Below, one piece after another: positions 52,950 through 62,322 of a stretch of 64,000 bases of DNA (positions within the stretch are counted from its first letter, which is position 1; the number at the start of each line of letters is the position of its first letter). This DNA is from an uncultured Eubacteriales bacterium (lineage in GTDB: Bacteria; Bacillota; Clostridia; Christensenellales; CAG-138). The position numbers and the translations under genes are program-made. The stretch covers positions 1 to 64,000 of the forward strand of contig UQWD01000009.1 of assembly GCA_900544555.1 (NCBI GenBank), given 5' to 3'. A model generated the notes under the pieces. The model was given only the letters and a program-made list of their open reading frames with translations. It searched no databases and had not been told where the DNA came from.

Positions 52950-53693
52950 CTATACATACCGGATAATCTCAAGAAAAACGCGGCCCTTTAGCGATAATCC
53001 ACCGACCGAGTCCAGCCGCGCGCGGCCCATGCCGCGCACGCTGATAACGTCTCCTTCGGATACCGAGCCGTCCTTATGCAAGCATACGGACCAGTTCACC
53101 TTCACCGCGCCCTGTTCAATCAGGCAGCTCATTCTCCCCCTCGAGACGCTAAAGCACGCGGCCGCCGCCGCGTCCAGCCTTAGGCTGCTCACCGTTACGC
53201 GCATACGCTCCTCGCGCTCGTCGCCCCAAAATACTTCAGATAACGATAACCGTTCACATTGTATTTTGGCGCGGCCGACCGTTTGCCATTGCTCCTGAAT
53301 CACTTGCGCGACGGTGTTGAGCAAAAGAACGACCGCGCCCCGCTCTCGAACCAGAATATCCCCGACGCATTCGCGCTTTATCTGAAGCGCCAGAAGCGAA
53401 CCTAGGTAATCGCGATGCGTAAGAGGCTTCGGGGGAAACGGGGCCTCAACGCGCAGCGCTAAAATCGTTGAGTCCGGCTTCCATTCCTCCGCGCTCATAT
53501 AAGAGGGTAGGAAAATCAGGCATTTGCGCTCGGCCCCCTGATAACCGCCGTGAAACAGATGGCGGGTTCCCCTTAACATCCTCTCCGCCTCAGCCTGTGT
53601 TTTGGGATCGAGAAATGGAAGCGACAGCAAAGTATCCCTCTGAGTACATCGGCGCGCCAGCTCCTGTATCCGCTTTGCCATAAAGTCATCCAT
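52950..53693 (-). CDS. ylmH: YlmH-like S4-domain RNA-binding protein
   Basis: 247 aa. The C-terminal S4 domain (about 170-245: RLDAAAAACFSVSRGRMSCLIEQGAVKVNW and the EGDVISVRGMGR loop) follows a family-specific N-terminal part. YlmH homologues bind RNA, and RqcP-type relatives act in ribosome-associated quality control. In many Firmicutes it lies in the cell-division cluster; here it follows a phosphoesterase gene with an 8-bp overlap. Confidence 0.88.
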   Translation of the reverse strand: MDDFMAKRIQELARRCTQRDTLLSLPFLDPKTQAEAERMLRGTRHLFHGGYQGAERKCLIFLPSYMSAEEWKPDSTILALRVEAPFPPKPLTHRDYLGSLLALQIKRECVGDILVRERGAVVLLLNTVAQVIQEQWQTVGRAKIQCERLSLSEVFWGDEREERMRVTVSSLRLDAAAAACFSVSRGRMSCLIEQGAVKVNWSVCLHKDGSVSEGDVISVRGMGRARLDSVGGLSLKGRVFLEIIRYV

Positions 53694-54555
53694 TGACGAG
53701 CGTTATAACGCACAGTTCAGAGGGGTTCAAAAACCGTGGCGCACCGGCTTGCCCCAGCCCCCTGCCGACAATCATGCGTTTCCCATTCATTTCATATTGT
53801 CCGCCCGCATATTCAGGAAACAGCGTGCGGTCGGGCGATAATACACCGCCTATAAAGGGTAGTCGAACCACGCCGCCGTGCATATGCCCGGCAAGCGTCA
53901 GCTCCGCTCCCCATTGAGCGTACGCGGCAAAGGGCCTTGGATCGTGGGCCAGCAGTATCGTAAAGCCATCCGCCTTAAACTGGCCGAAAAGCCCTTTCAG
54001 CATTTCTCCCGTGAGCTCGTCCTCAAAATAAAACTCCTGCGGCGTCTCCATGCCAAAAAGCGTTATGCTATCATCTCCTCTGTTGATAACATACGGGGCG
54101 TTAATGAGAGGCGTAACGCCGGCCTCTTTTAACGAAGCATAAAGCATATTAAGGGCGGATACTCTGCGCCCATCATGCTGCCGAAGTTCATAGTTTAGCG
54201 GCGTTTCATGGTTCCCGGTAACAAAAAAAGAGGGGGCGATTTCGGCAAGCTCTTCCGAAAGCTTTTTTAAATCCGAAAAATCCTCGTCGTTTTCACCCAC
54301 CATATCTCCGCACATCACAATAACGTCGGGCTTCTCTGCTTTAATCCTGTCGACAAGCCGTCCTCCCCAATCACGCCCGTGCAAATCAGATAACAGCGCA
54401 ATGCGATAACCGTTGAATTGGGATGGAAGGCTCATAAACTTCGCGTCGTAATACGATACGGTAAGCGCGAAATTGCTGTAAAGCAGAACGCCTGCCGTCA
54501 GCAAGAGCAGACAAATGAGTACCGGCCAAACAGCGGACCGCCTCCTTTTTTTCAT
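53686..54555 (-). CDS. Membrane-anchored metallophosphoesterase
   Basis: 289 aa. One N-terminal transmembrane helix (about 8-27), then the calcineurin-like motifs: LLSDLHGRDWG, MCGDMVGEND, VTGNHE, and AGHMHGG. Two-metal hydrolase of the YkuE/UDP-diacylglucosamine type; substrate unknown, facing outside the membrane. Overlaps ylmH by 8 bp. Confidence 0.88.
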   Translation of the reverse strand: MKKRRRSAVWPVLICLLLLTAGVLLYSNFALTVSYYDAKFMSLPSQFNGYRIALLSDLHGRDWGGRLVDRIKAEKPDVIVMCGDMVGENDEDFSDLKKLSEELAEIAPSFFVTGNHETPLNYELRQHDGRRVSALNMLYASLKEAGVTPLINAPYVINRGDDSITLFGMETPQEFYFEDELTGEMLKGLFGQFKADGFTILLAHDPRPFAAYAQWGAELTLAGHMHGGVVRLPFIGGVLSPDRTLFPEYAGGQYEMNGKRMIVGRGLGQAGAPRFLNPSELCVITLVNG

Positions 54556-54682
54556 TTAAATAAGCCTTTTATCATCAGCGTAAAATCACGCCTCCTTTAA
54601 ATCACTCTGGCACATCTCTCACTTAGCTTAAGCCGGCCCAGACGCCTTGAATATCGCGGACGCACTTTGACCGGCCGCCGCT

Positions 54683-55006
54683 TTAATCGACCTCTTCAGG
54701 TTCCATGCCGGCCTGACGAAACATTTCAATGAACGTTTCATAAGCCTCGTCCAAAAGTTCCTTATCCTCTAGTCCGGCTAGAGAAAGCTCGCCCGGCGCG
54801 GCTCCCTCCATCAGACGCAGTATGACCAGCTCAGGATTCTCGTCTTCGCCGCCGCCTACCGGAGCGAGGCATATACAGCGTATGGCGTTTCGGATTTGAG
54901 CGGTCGCGAGTACTTCAAACTCCTGCTCAACGCCATTATCATCTACCAGCGTAAGCTGGGTTTCAAATTCCGCCGCGTATATTTCGCGTTCATCTTGCAT
55001 ATCCAT
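54683..55006 (-). CDS. DUF1292 protein
   Basis: 107 aa. Acidic, with the DUF1292 opening TLVDDNGVEQEFEVLATAQI and the ENPELVILRLMEG segment. Function unknown; a common small Firmicutes protein. Starts 9 bp after the fba stop, with GAGGG upstream. Confidence 0.85.
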   Translation of the reverse strand: MDMQDEREIYAAEFETQLTLVDDNGVEQEFEVLATAQIRNAIRCICLAPVGGGEDENPELVILRLMEGAAPGELSLAGLEDKELLDEAYETFIEMFRQAGMEPEEVD

Positions 55007-55015
55007 AACGCGCCC

Positions 55016-55951
55016 TCACGCCTTGCCGCTGCAGCCCAGCACGTTAATAAGCTTATGGCGTACCATCTCCCTAATGGCAGCGCGCGCGGGCTTAAGATAC
55101 TGGCGCGGGTCAAAATGGCTGGGATTTTCGCTGAAATATTTTCGGATTGTACCGGTCATTGCAAGCCTTAAGTCGGAATCGATGTTGATTTTGCATACCG
55201 CCATCGAAGCCGCTTTGCGCAGCATCTCCTCGGGTACGCCAATAGCATCCGGCATGTTCCCTCCGAACTCATTGATCATTTTTACAAACTCGGGCATAAC
55301 GCTGGACGCGCCGTGCAGCACGATCGGGAAGCCGGGCAGCCGCTTTTGCACCTCTTCAAGTATGTCGAAGCGCAGTTGTGGCTTTGTTCCGGGCTTGAAC
55401 TTATATGCGCCATGGCTGGTTCCGATGGCTATCGCGAGCGAATCCACGCCCGTTCTTGATACAAAATCCTCTACCTGCGCCGGGTCGGTATAGCTCCCCT
55501 CTCCTTCGGCGACCTTAACATCATCCTCAACGCCCTCGAGACGGCCAAGCTCGCCCTCGACCGTGACCCCGTGATCGTGCGCGTAGTCCACCACTTTTTT
55601 AGTAAGCGCGACGTTATCCTCATAGCTATGATGGCTTCCGTCAATCATCACGGACGTAAACCCGCCGTCAATGCAGCTTTTGCACAGCTCAAACGAATCG
55701 CCGTGATCCAGATGCAGGCAGATAGGCAGCCCGGTTTCAATTATCGCAGCCTCAACGAGCTTTAGCAGGTAGGTATGGTTTGCGTACTTGCGCGCGCCCG
55801 ATGAAACTTGAAGGATAAGCGGCGCGTTCTCCTCCTTCGCCGCCTCCGTTATACCCTGTATTATCTCCATGTTGTTCACGTTAAACGCGCCTATCGCGTA
55901 ACCGCCGGCATAGGCCTTATCAAACATTTCCTTTGTTGTTACCAGTCCCAT
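55016..55951 (-). CDS. fba: Class II fructose-1,6-bisphosphate aldolase
   Basis: 311 aa. Zn ligands in HLDHGDSFELCKSCIDGGFTSVMIDGSH, HGASSVMPEF and GTSHGAYKF; the family signature YANHTYLLKLVEAA is present. Splits fructose-1,6-bisphosphate into DHAP and G3P in glycolysis. GGAGG precedes the ATG. Confidence 0.96.
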   Translation of the reverse strand: MGLVTTKEMFDKAYAGGYAIGAFNVNNMEIIQGITEAAKEENAPLILQVSSGARKYANHTYLLKLVEAAIIETGLPICLHLDHGDSFELCKSCIDGGFTSVMIDGSHHSYEDNVALTKKVVDYAHDHGVTVEGELGRLEGVEDDVKVAEGEGSYTDPAQVEDFVSRTGVDSLAIAIGTSHGAYKFKPGTKPQLRFDILEEVQKRLPGFPIVLHGASSVMPEFVKMINEFGGNMPDAIGVPEEMLRKAASMAVCKINIDSDLRLAMTGTIRKYFSENPSHFDPRQYLKPARAAIREMVRHKLINVLGCSGKA

Positions 55952-56384
55952 ATTCTTACCTCCGTTATTAAATTAGTCGTATTATAGCGCCGCGCACAGG
56001 GTGCAAATACTATTTTAAGCCTTTGTCAAAAACAGCGCTTGCCATACTTCATATGGCATTTTGGGGTAAAACCCCGCTTCTCCTTTTTTATCCGTTCCGG
56101 CGCGCATAGAGCCCGAGCCTGAAATCGCACTGTGGAGAGCATATCCGTATACCGCGACGTCGTTTACAGCCTGTGCGCCGAGCCCGGCCGCCGCGGCCTT
56201 TTATGCGGAGCCAAAACCAGCGCGTGAACTCATGTTTATCCGCCATGTTAAAGCGCCCAGTCACGAAAGCTGAACAGCGCGGCGTATTTTCCTTAACTCC
56301 CAACGCGTGCGTGGCAGCGCACAATGCTATTATATCCCAAAGGCGCGCCTTTTCAATGCTTTTTGGTATATTTTATTTCGCCGA
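55952..56384. other. Intergenic region upstream of fba and the glycosyltransferase
   Basis: About 430 bp between divergent genes. Several open frames exist but none has an RBS or recognisable sequence. Confidence 0.5.
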
Positions 56385-56413
56385 TTGTCCCTGCATCCAT
56401 ATACGGATATAAT
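56385..56413 (+). promoter_or_regulatory. Promoter of the membrane glycosyltransferase
   Basis: TTGTCC (56385-56390), 17-bp spacer, perfect TATAAT (56408-56413), 60 bp before the start. Confidence 0.75.
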
Positions 56414-56472
56414 CTATATAACTGATTCGCCAAACCGAGAAGCAAAAGAGGAATAAAGACGGAGGTGTGTTT

Positions 56473-57405
56473 ATGAACAAGGACAAGCTGCTCTCCTTAA
56501 TTGTACCCGTTTTTAATGAGGAGGAGGTGCTCCCCGCTTCGTTCGAGCGTATGGACGAGGCGATGAAAGCCCTTGGCTACCCCTATGAAATTATTTATAC
56601 CAATGACGGCAGCCGGGACGGAAGCATGGAAATTTTGCGTTCAATCGCGAACGACAACCCGCATGTTAAAGTGCTCTCCTTTTCACGGAATTTCGGCCAC
56701 CAACTCGCGGTTACGGCCGCTATGGATCACGCGGGGGGCGACGCGCTGATCATCATCGATGTGGATTTGCAGGATCCGCCCGAGGTAATAGCGCAGTTGG
56801 TAGACTCTTGGGAGAACGGCGCGGATATCGCGTACGGAAAACGCGCCAAGCGCGAGGGCGAAACCATATTTAAGAAATTCACTGCTTTTTGCTATTACCG
56901 CCTGCTTTCAGCAATGAGCGCGTATCCAATACCATTGGATACGGGCGATTTCCGCCTTATTGACAAAAAAGTGGCCAACGAATTTTTGAATATGCGCGAG
57001 CATAACCGCTTTCTTCGCGGAATGAGCGCATGGATGGGCTTTAAATCCGTACCTGTGGAATATGTGAGGCACGAGCGTTTCGCGGGTAAAACGAAATACA
57101 CCATGAAGAAAATGCTTAAGCTGGCGCTCGACGGCATACTGGGCTTTTCCTACCGTCCGCTTTCCCTTGCGGGCTATGCCGGCGCGGCCGTATCGGCTGT
57201 CGGCGGGCTGGGTCTTGTTGCGCTTATTGTATGCGCGATAACCGTGGGCGTCGCGCCATGGCTTTGGGCAGCGGACGGCCTTGTATTATTAAACGGCCTT
57301 ACCTTGCTGGGCATGGGCGTACAGGGCGCATACCTAAACCGAATATATGACGAGGTTAAAGGCCGCCCGCTCTATATTCTAGGTGAAAAAATCAACGTCT
57401 CCTGA
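56473..57405 (+). CDS. Membrane-bound glycosyltransferase family 2 (polyprenol-phosphate type)
   Basis: 310 aa. The DPM1/GtrB-like GT2 catalytic domain has LIVPVFNEEEVLPASFERM, YTNDGSRDGS, and IIDVDLQDPPEVI. Two C-terminal membrane helices (about 230-260 and 270-295) follow. It likely transfers a sugar to undecaprenyl phosphate. Start ATG 56473 with GGAGG 7 bases upstream. Stands alone with its own promoter and terminator. Confidence 0.92.
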   Translation: MNKDKLLSLIVPVFNEEEVLPASFERMDEAMKALGYPYEIIYTNDGSRDGSMEILRSIANDNPHVKVLSFSRNFGHQLAVTAAMDHAGGDALIIIDVDLQDPPEVIAQLVDSWENGADIAYGKRAKREGETIFKKFTAFCYYRLLSAMSAYPIPLDTGDFRLIDKKVANEFLNMREHNRFLRGMSAWMGFKSVPVEYVRHERFAGKTKYTMKKMLKLALDGILGFSYRPLSLAGYAGAAVSAVGGLGLVALIVCAITVGVAPWLWAADGLVLLNGLTLLGMGVQGAYLNRIYDEVKGRPLYILGEKINVS

Positions 57406-57422
57406 CAACTCAGTAAATGATA

Positions 57423-57444
57423 AGGCGGCCGAAACCGGCCGCCT
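57423..57444. terminator. Bidirectional terminator hairpin
   Basis: AGGCGGCCG (57423-57431) and CGGCCGCCT (57436-57444) with loop AAAC, followed by TGTTTCT. It lies between the convergent glycosyltransferase and murA genes and can serve both. Confidence 0.8.
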
Positions 57445-57530
57445 GTTTCTAATTAATCCTGTTTTCACACGTAATTGCATACGGCTCTTACAATGCTTTG
57501 AACGCCCTTTGTTCAGCAAACAAAAGAACG

Positions 57531-58799
57531 CTACCCGTTAACGCGCCGTATATCCGCGCCCAGCGCCTGAAGCTTGCGTTCAAGGTATTCATACCCGCGA
57601 TCAATATAATGGATTTGTTCAATCCGGCTTTCGCCCTCAGCCATCAGCGCCGCAATAATCAACGCCGCCCCCGCCCTTAAGTCGGTTGCGTACAGCGGCG
57701 CGCCCGTCAGCCTGCTTACGCCCTCAATGGTAGCTGTTCGGCTGTTTACAACGATATTCGCGCCCATCCGCCTAAGCTCCGCAACGTGGTTAAAGCGGTC
57801 TTCAAAAATATTTTCAACAATGTAGCTGTTGCCGGCCGCCGTTGAAAGGAACGCCATCATGGGCTGCTGAAGATCCGTAGGGAAACCGGGGTACGGCAGC
57901 GTTTTAATATGCACCGCGCGCGGCCGGCCGCCGGCGGTAACGCGTATATAAAAATCATGGCCGTCGTCGCCTTCAATCACGCTAACGCCGCTTTCCATCA
58001 GCTTGGCGGATATGGCCTCGAGGTGAGTGGGAATCACGTTTTTGATAATCACGTCGCCGCAAGTGGCCGCGGCCGCAATCATAAAAGTACCCGCCTCAAT
58101 CTGGTCGGGTATGATGGCATATGTACAGCCGTGCAGCTGCTTTTTTCCCATTATGCGTATAACGTCCGTACCCGCGCCCTTTACCGAGCCTCCCATCATG
58201 TTGATGAAATTGGCTACGTCCACAACATGCGGCTCTTTCGCGGCGTTGTTAATAATTGTCTGGCCCTCCGCGCGCGCGGCCGCGAGCATGGTGTTAATAG
58301 TAGCGCCTACGCTTACCACATCAAGATAGATCTCCGCGCCGTAAAGCCTTTGCGCGGTAGCGTTGACAATCCCCTTTTCAATAACCACGTCAGCGCCGAG
58401 CGCTCTCATGGCCTTGATATGCTGGTCAATTGGCCTTTGCCCAATCGAGCAGCCGCCCGGAAGAGCGATGCGAGCGCGCCCGTACCGGCCTAGGAGCGCG
58501 CCGAGCAGGTAGTAAGACGCCCTCAAGGCGCTCACCATTTCAAATGTTACGTTGCACTCGCTGATTCCGCGCGGATCAACCCGCATGCCGCCATCGGGCG
58601 TGAAATCCACGCTCGCTCCCATGCGCACAAGGATTTGCTGGAGTTTGTGAATATCCTCAATGGATGGCAAATTCTCAATTCGGCAGCTTTCGCCCGCCAA
58701 TATCGTGGCAAGCACAATCGGCAGCCCGGCATTCTTCGCGCCGCTTATTACGACCTCGCCCTCAAGCCTGTTGCCGCCGTTGATTAGATAATGCGCCAT
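57531..58799 (-). CDS. murA: UDP-N-acetylglucosamine 1-carboxyvinyltransferase
   Basis: 422 aa. MAHYLINGGNRLEGEVVISGAKNAGLPI opening, catalytic Cys in LPGGCSIGQRPIDQHIKAM (the fosfomycin-target cysteine), and TDLRAGAALIIAALMAEGESRI near the end. First committed step of peptidoglycan synthesis, cytosolic. AAGGGGAG precedes the ATG. Confidence 0.96.
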   Translation of the reverse strand: MAHYLINGGNRLEGEVVISGAKNAGLPIVLATILAGESCRIENLPSIEDIHKLQQILVRMGASVDFTPDGGMRVDPRGISECNVTFEMVSALRASYYLLGALLGRYGRARIALPGGCSIGQRPIDQHIKAMRALGADVVIEKGIVNATAQRLYGAEIYLDVVSVGATINTMLAAARAEGQTIINNAAKEPHVVDVANFINMMGGSVKGAGTDVIRIMGKKQLHGCTYAIIPDQIEAGTFMIAAAATCGDVIIKNVIPTHLEAISAKLMESGVSVIEGDDGHDFYIRVTAGGRPRAVHIKTLPYPGFPTDLQQPMMAFLSTAAGNSYIVENIFEDRFNHVAELRRMGANIVVNSRTATIEGVSRLTGAPLYATDLRAGAALIIAALMAEGESRIEQIHYIDRGYEYLERKLQALGADIRRVNG

Positions 58800-58818
58800 A
58801 GTATTCTCCCCTTAAAAA

Positions 58819-59046
58819 TCAATGGCGTCCGCAGGTTCCGCAATGCCCGCCCGCGCAGCCGGAGCATCCCGACCCAGAACCCTCGCTTTTCGCGCCCTGC
58901 GTTGTCCACCCATAACACTTGCCCTCGTATGCGCGGTCCGCGGCCCCGCCGCAGCCGGGGCACTTAACGCCGCTCAGGGCGGATAAACGCGCAAACTCCT
59001 CAAAAACGCGCCCGCAGGCGCCGCATTTAAACTTAAGCAGTGGCAT
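58819..59046 (-). CDS. FmdB-like zinc ribbon protein
   Basis: 75 aa. FKCGACGRVFEEFARL ... VKCPGCGGAADRAYEG is the CxxC-CxxC zinc ribbon of the FmdB family. A Gly/Ser/Cys-rich tail ending CSGCAGGHCGTCGRH adds further cysteines. Starts by a one-base TAATG overlap with corA. Confidence 0.85.
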   Translation of the reverse strand: MPLLKFKCGACGRVFEEFARLSALSGVKCPGCGGAADRAYEGKCYGWTTQGAKSEGSGSGCSGCAGGHCGTCGRH

Positions 59047-59984
59047 TAAAACATCTTCTTTCTCCATAAAATAAATGCCGTTGCGGCGGACAGCGCCGCC
59101 GCGATGCCGATAACGATATAAAACCCCCCTACGCTTCCCTCGAACGGCACGCCCGTATTCATGCCAAAAAAGCTTGCGACAATTGTCGGTATGCTGATAA
59201 CAATCGTCAGCGAAGCGAGCAGTTTCATTACAATATTAAGGTTATTGGAAATGACTGACGCAAACGCGTCCATCGTACCCGAGAGAATGTCGCTGTAAAT
59301 CTTACACATCTCAATGGCCTGCTTGTTTTCTATAATAACGTCCTCAAGCAAATCGGTATCCTCAGGGTACTTTTTTACATCCTCAATTTTAAGAAGCTTT
59401 TCCATGACCGCTTCGTTTCCCGTAAGGGAGGTGGAGAAGTACACCAGCGACTTTTCAAGCTTAAGCATTTGGATAAGCTCGCGGTTCTTCATCGATTTAT
59501 GAAGCTCCGCCTCCACAAGAGAGCTGGCCTTGTCAATTTGTTTAAGGTATTGAAGGAACCGTGAGGCGTTCCGGTAAAGCAGCTGTAAAATAAACCGGGT
59601 TTTCTTCAGCGTTGAGAACCCGCGCACACGCCCCTCTGTAAAATTATCAATAATCGAGCTTTCCTTGAGGCACACGGTCACGAGCGCCTTCTCGCTATGG
59701 ATGATTCCAAGAGGGATGGTATTATAAACAAACGTCCTGCCGTCGGGCTGCACGGTCGGCAAGTCCACGATAATCAGCGTTTGCCCCTCGTCGCTTTCAA
59801 CGCGCGGCGATTCCTCCTCATCCAGCGCGGCGCGGACATAATCGGGCTCCAGGTCCAATTCCCGGATTACGCGCTCAACCTCTTCCTGTTCGGGATCAAT
59901 GAGATGCACCCAAACGCCGTCGGCGATTTGATCAAGCTCAATCAGCTTCCCATCCACCGTTTTGTATATGTTTAGCACATTCAT
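59046..59984 (-). CDS. corA: CorA family divalent cation transporter
   Basis: 312 aa. A long cytoplasmic domain (about 1-245) with two C-terminal transmembrane helices, the first ending in the GMN signature (FGMNTGVPFEG). Imports Mg2+ (or Co2+/Ni2+). GGGAAGGGGGGC lies before the ATG. Overlaps the FmdB-like gene by one base. Confidence 0.93.
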   Translation of the reverse strand: MNVLNIYKTVDGKLIELDQIADGVWVHLIDPEQEEVERVIRELDLEPDYVRAALDEEESPRVESDEGQTLIIVDLPTVQPDGRTFVYNTIPLGIIHSEKALVTVCLKESSIIDNFTEGRVRGFSTLKKTRFILQLLYRNASRFLQYLKQIDKASSLVEAELHKSMKNRELIQMLKLEKSLVYFSTSLTGNEAVMEKLLKIEDVKKYPEDTDLLEDVIIENKQAIEMCKIYSDILSGTMDAFASVISNNLNIVMKLLASLTIVISIPTIVASFFGMNTGVPFEGSVGGFYIVIGIAAALSAATAFILWRKKMF

Positions 59985-60611
59985 GCCCCCCTTCCCTTTA
60001 AATCATCAGCTTAATTATTTTATCATCAATTTTAAGCCGAAACAACCCCGCGGCCATCGGCTTTGGCTCTGCATATACGCGCTACGCACTTTTGGCAAAA
60101 AAAGTCCACGACCCCAGCGCAGGTCATCCTATCCCTTTTATTAATGTTTCCGGGTCAATTCCGCTAAAAAAGATAACGTGACGATGTAACTGCCAGCAAA
60201 AATTAAGTAATTTAAGAATAACGCAACTAAAAAAAGAACCACGGGCAGCACCCCGAAGATTAGGGGCGTCTATATGGTTCGGCTGGATTTTTAAAAAACC
60301 ACGCCACTTTTAGAGGATAAAAACGCTTCAGCGTTAAATATAAGCCCGCAGATCGTAAGTCCACGGGCGAAAACTCGGCTTATATAAATCGATCATGATT
60401 AGGTTTATTCGCAAAAACGGTTTGTTTTCAGCGGGCAATATACCCAAAAATGCGAGCAGCCAATATGCATATAATTTCGTTCAAGCAAGGCTGATAGGGT
60501 CGAACGGTATTTATTAAATCGGTTTGCACGAAAGAAAACTCCGGCTGTTCTGCGAATATAAAATTATATTAATGGTAAAGGCTGGGCGAATAACGCTTGC
60601 GCTTATACGCG
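59985..60611. other. Intergenic region with a possible structured element
   Basis: About 630 bp without a supported gene. At 60236-60280 nested inverted repeats are visible: GAACCA/TGGTTC outside and CCCC/GGGG inside, which could form a small RNA structure. No promoter or terminator clearly frames it. Confidence 0.35.
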
Positions 60612-61739
60612 TTAACCGTCAAGGTAGTAGCGCGGATTATAGGCGATTGAACTGATCCTCAATTCAAAATGCAGCCGCGCCTGCGTTAAGCCGCCGCTCT
60701 TTCCCGCAAGCGCAATCTCCTGCCCCTGCTCGATTTTATCCCCAAGCTTTACGTTTATCTCCCGCAAATGCGCATAGCGGGTAACAAATCCTTCGCCGTG
60801 GTCAATTTCCAGCGTCAGGCCGTAGCCTCCCCGCTCCATAGCGCATACAACTACGCCCGAACAGGAAGCTTTCACAGGTTCGCCCTCCGCTGCCTCAAAA
60901 TCCAGGCCCCAGCTCATACCTCCCGCGTATGGGCCAAAGTTGAGGAGTATGGGACCGGAAACCGGCCGGATAAAAGTGCGATCGCCTGCGCTTTTCCCCT
61001 TTTCTCCCTCGTTCCGCCCCGGCTCGCTGCTCGACGGGCGCGCGGTTCCCAAGAGCATCCTGCCGTCCACGCGTTCCACAATTACCGTTTTCTCCGTATG
61101 TTCCCCGGATTGTTTTTGATCGTTTATATAAATGGTTTCCGTAACATAGCGCACAACTCCGTCTATTCCTTCGGATATAATTATCCGGTATCCTTCCGGC
61201 AGATAAGGGGTGTGGACGGTTTCATTTTTGCACGGGTCAAACTCCTCGCGCGCCGTCTGTACGCGCCGCTCTACGCGAACCGGGGTTTCCGGCCCGATCA
61301 TAACGGAGAGCAGCTCGTCCTTATTCGTTGTGATTTCCGCACCCAGCCTTTCCACCAGCCGCACATCGTTCGCGAAATCGATTTGTACCGTTTCGCCCTG
61401 CGCCGACAAGCCGGCATAATGCCGGAGTATATCTAAAAGCAGCTCTTCCGCCGCCTGGCGGCTGGCTAAAACACCTATCGTTTCCCCATCAACAACCACG
61501 GCGGTTTCAATGAAACCCGCAGACGGCGAAGGGCCGGGCGTATTGCCGGCTGTATCGTCGGGCGCGGCGGTGACAACAGGCGTATGGGCGGGCGCGCTTT
61601 GAACCGGTAAAGGATCCTTGAGCGCGAGCGATTCGCGCTCCCACAGATACGCGCGCAAGCCAGCGAGAGCAAAAAGGGCTAATGTAAATATAACGATTAA
61701 AATCGCCGGAAGCGATACCATTTTTTTGCGTTTCATCAT
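60612..61739 (-). CDS. G5 + M23-like protein, degenerate LytM domain (SpoIIQ-like)
   Basis: 375 aa. N-terminal transmembrane helix (about 9-29), a Pro/Thr/Ser-rich linker, a G5 domain (about 155-228), and a C-terminal M23/LytM fold. The first zinc His is replaced: the HxGxD site reads SWGLD. The first His of HxH is Arg (ARLHFELR), but YAHL and the second His remain. Catalysis is therefore doubtful. SpoIIQ of spore-formers also has a degenerate LytM domain, so a binding role (in engulfment or elsewhere) is plausible. AAGGA lies 5 bases before the ATG. Confidence 0.82.
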   Translation of the reverse strand: MMKRKKMVSLPAILIVIFTLALFALAGLRAYLWERESLALKDPLPVQSAPAHTPVVTAAPDDTAGNTPGPSPSAGFIETAVVVDGETIGVLASRQAAEELLLDILRHYAGLSAQGETVQIDFANDVRLVERLGAEITTNKDELLSVMIGPETPVRVERRVQTAREEFDPCKNETVHTPYLPEGYRIIISEGIDGVVRYVTETIYINDQKQSGEHTEKTVIVERVDGRMLLGTARPSSSEPGRNEGEKGKSAGDRTFIRPVSGPILLNFGPYAGGMSWGLDFEAAEGEPVKASCSGVVVCAMERGGYGLTLEIDHGEGFVTRYAHLREINVKLGDKIEQGQEIALAGKSGGLTQARLHFELRISSIAYNPRYYLDG

Positions 61740-61813
61740 ACAAATCCTTATCGTGATTTCGCTTAAATGCGAAAAAGCCATATCACTTTCGCAAATAAAC
61801 CGTTATATTTTGA

Positions 61814-61842
61814 ATTATAGCATAAACAATAGCAGCCTGAAA
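61814..61842 (-). promoter_or_regulatory. Extended -10 promoter of the G5/M23 gene
   Basis: Minus-strand TGCTATAAT (TATAAT at 61814-61819) with a poor -35, TTCAGG, 17 bp upstream. Confidence 0.5.
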
Positions 61843-62149
61843 CTGTTTCGTATAGAGCCATAAACTGGTAAACTTGCATGAATATTGGTATGTTAGCTAC
61901 ACAATTAAGCGAAATGAAAAACCTTTAAATGATTCGCCTTCACTACAATCAATTAATGAAACGCGAAATTCAGGCGGCGTTTTACAGGGCGGCAGCCATA
62001 ATTAGATAGACAAACTTCCAAGACGCTACAGAGAATCTATATAAACAACGCCACGGCATGCCGCGCTCTGTCACAAACATAATCTACTTGTGTGATTACG
62101 GGGCGCTCCGTCGGCCCGGACAGCGCCCCGCAGGGAAACATAAGCTGCG
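61843..62149. other. Intergenic region containing a GC-rich hairpin
   Basis: At 62100-62129 GGGGCGCT and AGCGCCCC form a strong stem; it follows the 55-aa gene by about 20 bp and could terminate it. No gene is supported. Confidence 0.4.
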
Positions 62150-62317
62150 CTAGGGCTGCTCGCTCACATTTTTCATGAGTCCACCCGCAAGCAAAGCCTT
62201 AAAAATCAACTTAACCGAATTGTCTGCCCGCGGCCGCTTACTTTTCCTTCCCAGCAACCTCGAATCCGCAGTTTTGGGCGGCTGGCCGTTAATATAAACC
62301 GCGTTTACGGACTTCAT
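62150..62317 (-). CDS. Small basic hypothetical protein after yhaM
   Basis: 55 aa. ATG 62317 lies 5 bp after the yhaM stop. The product is basic (GRKSKRPRADNSVK) with an NAVYINGQPP start and LIFKALLAGGLMKNV end. There is no strong RBS of its own, so translation would depend on coupling to yhaM. A strong hairpin follows the stop. I do not recognise it. Confidence 0.4.
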   Translation of the reverse strand: MKSVNAVYINGQPPKTADSRLLGRKSKRPRADNSVKLIFKALLAGGLMKNVSEQP

Positions 62318-62322
62318 GCGTT

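Noticed and set aside
56088..56324. Open frame in the fba upstream gap
   Set aside because: No RBS, no recognisable sequence, unusual composition.
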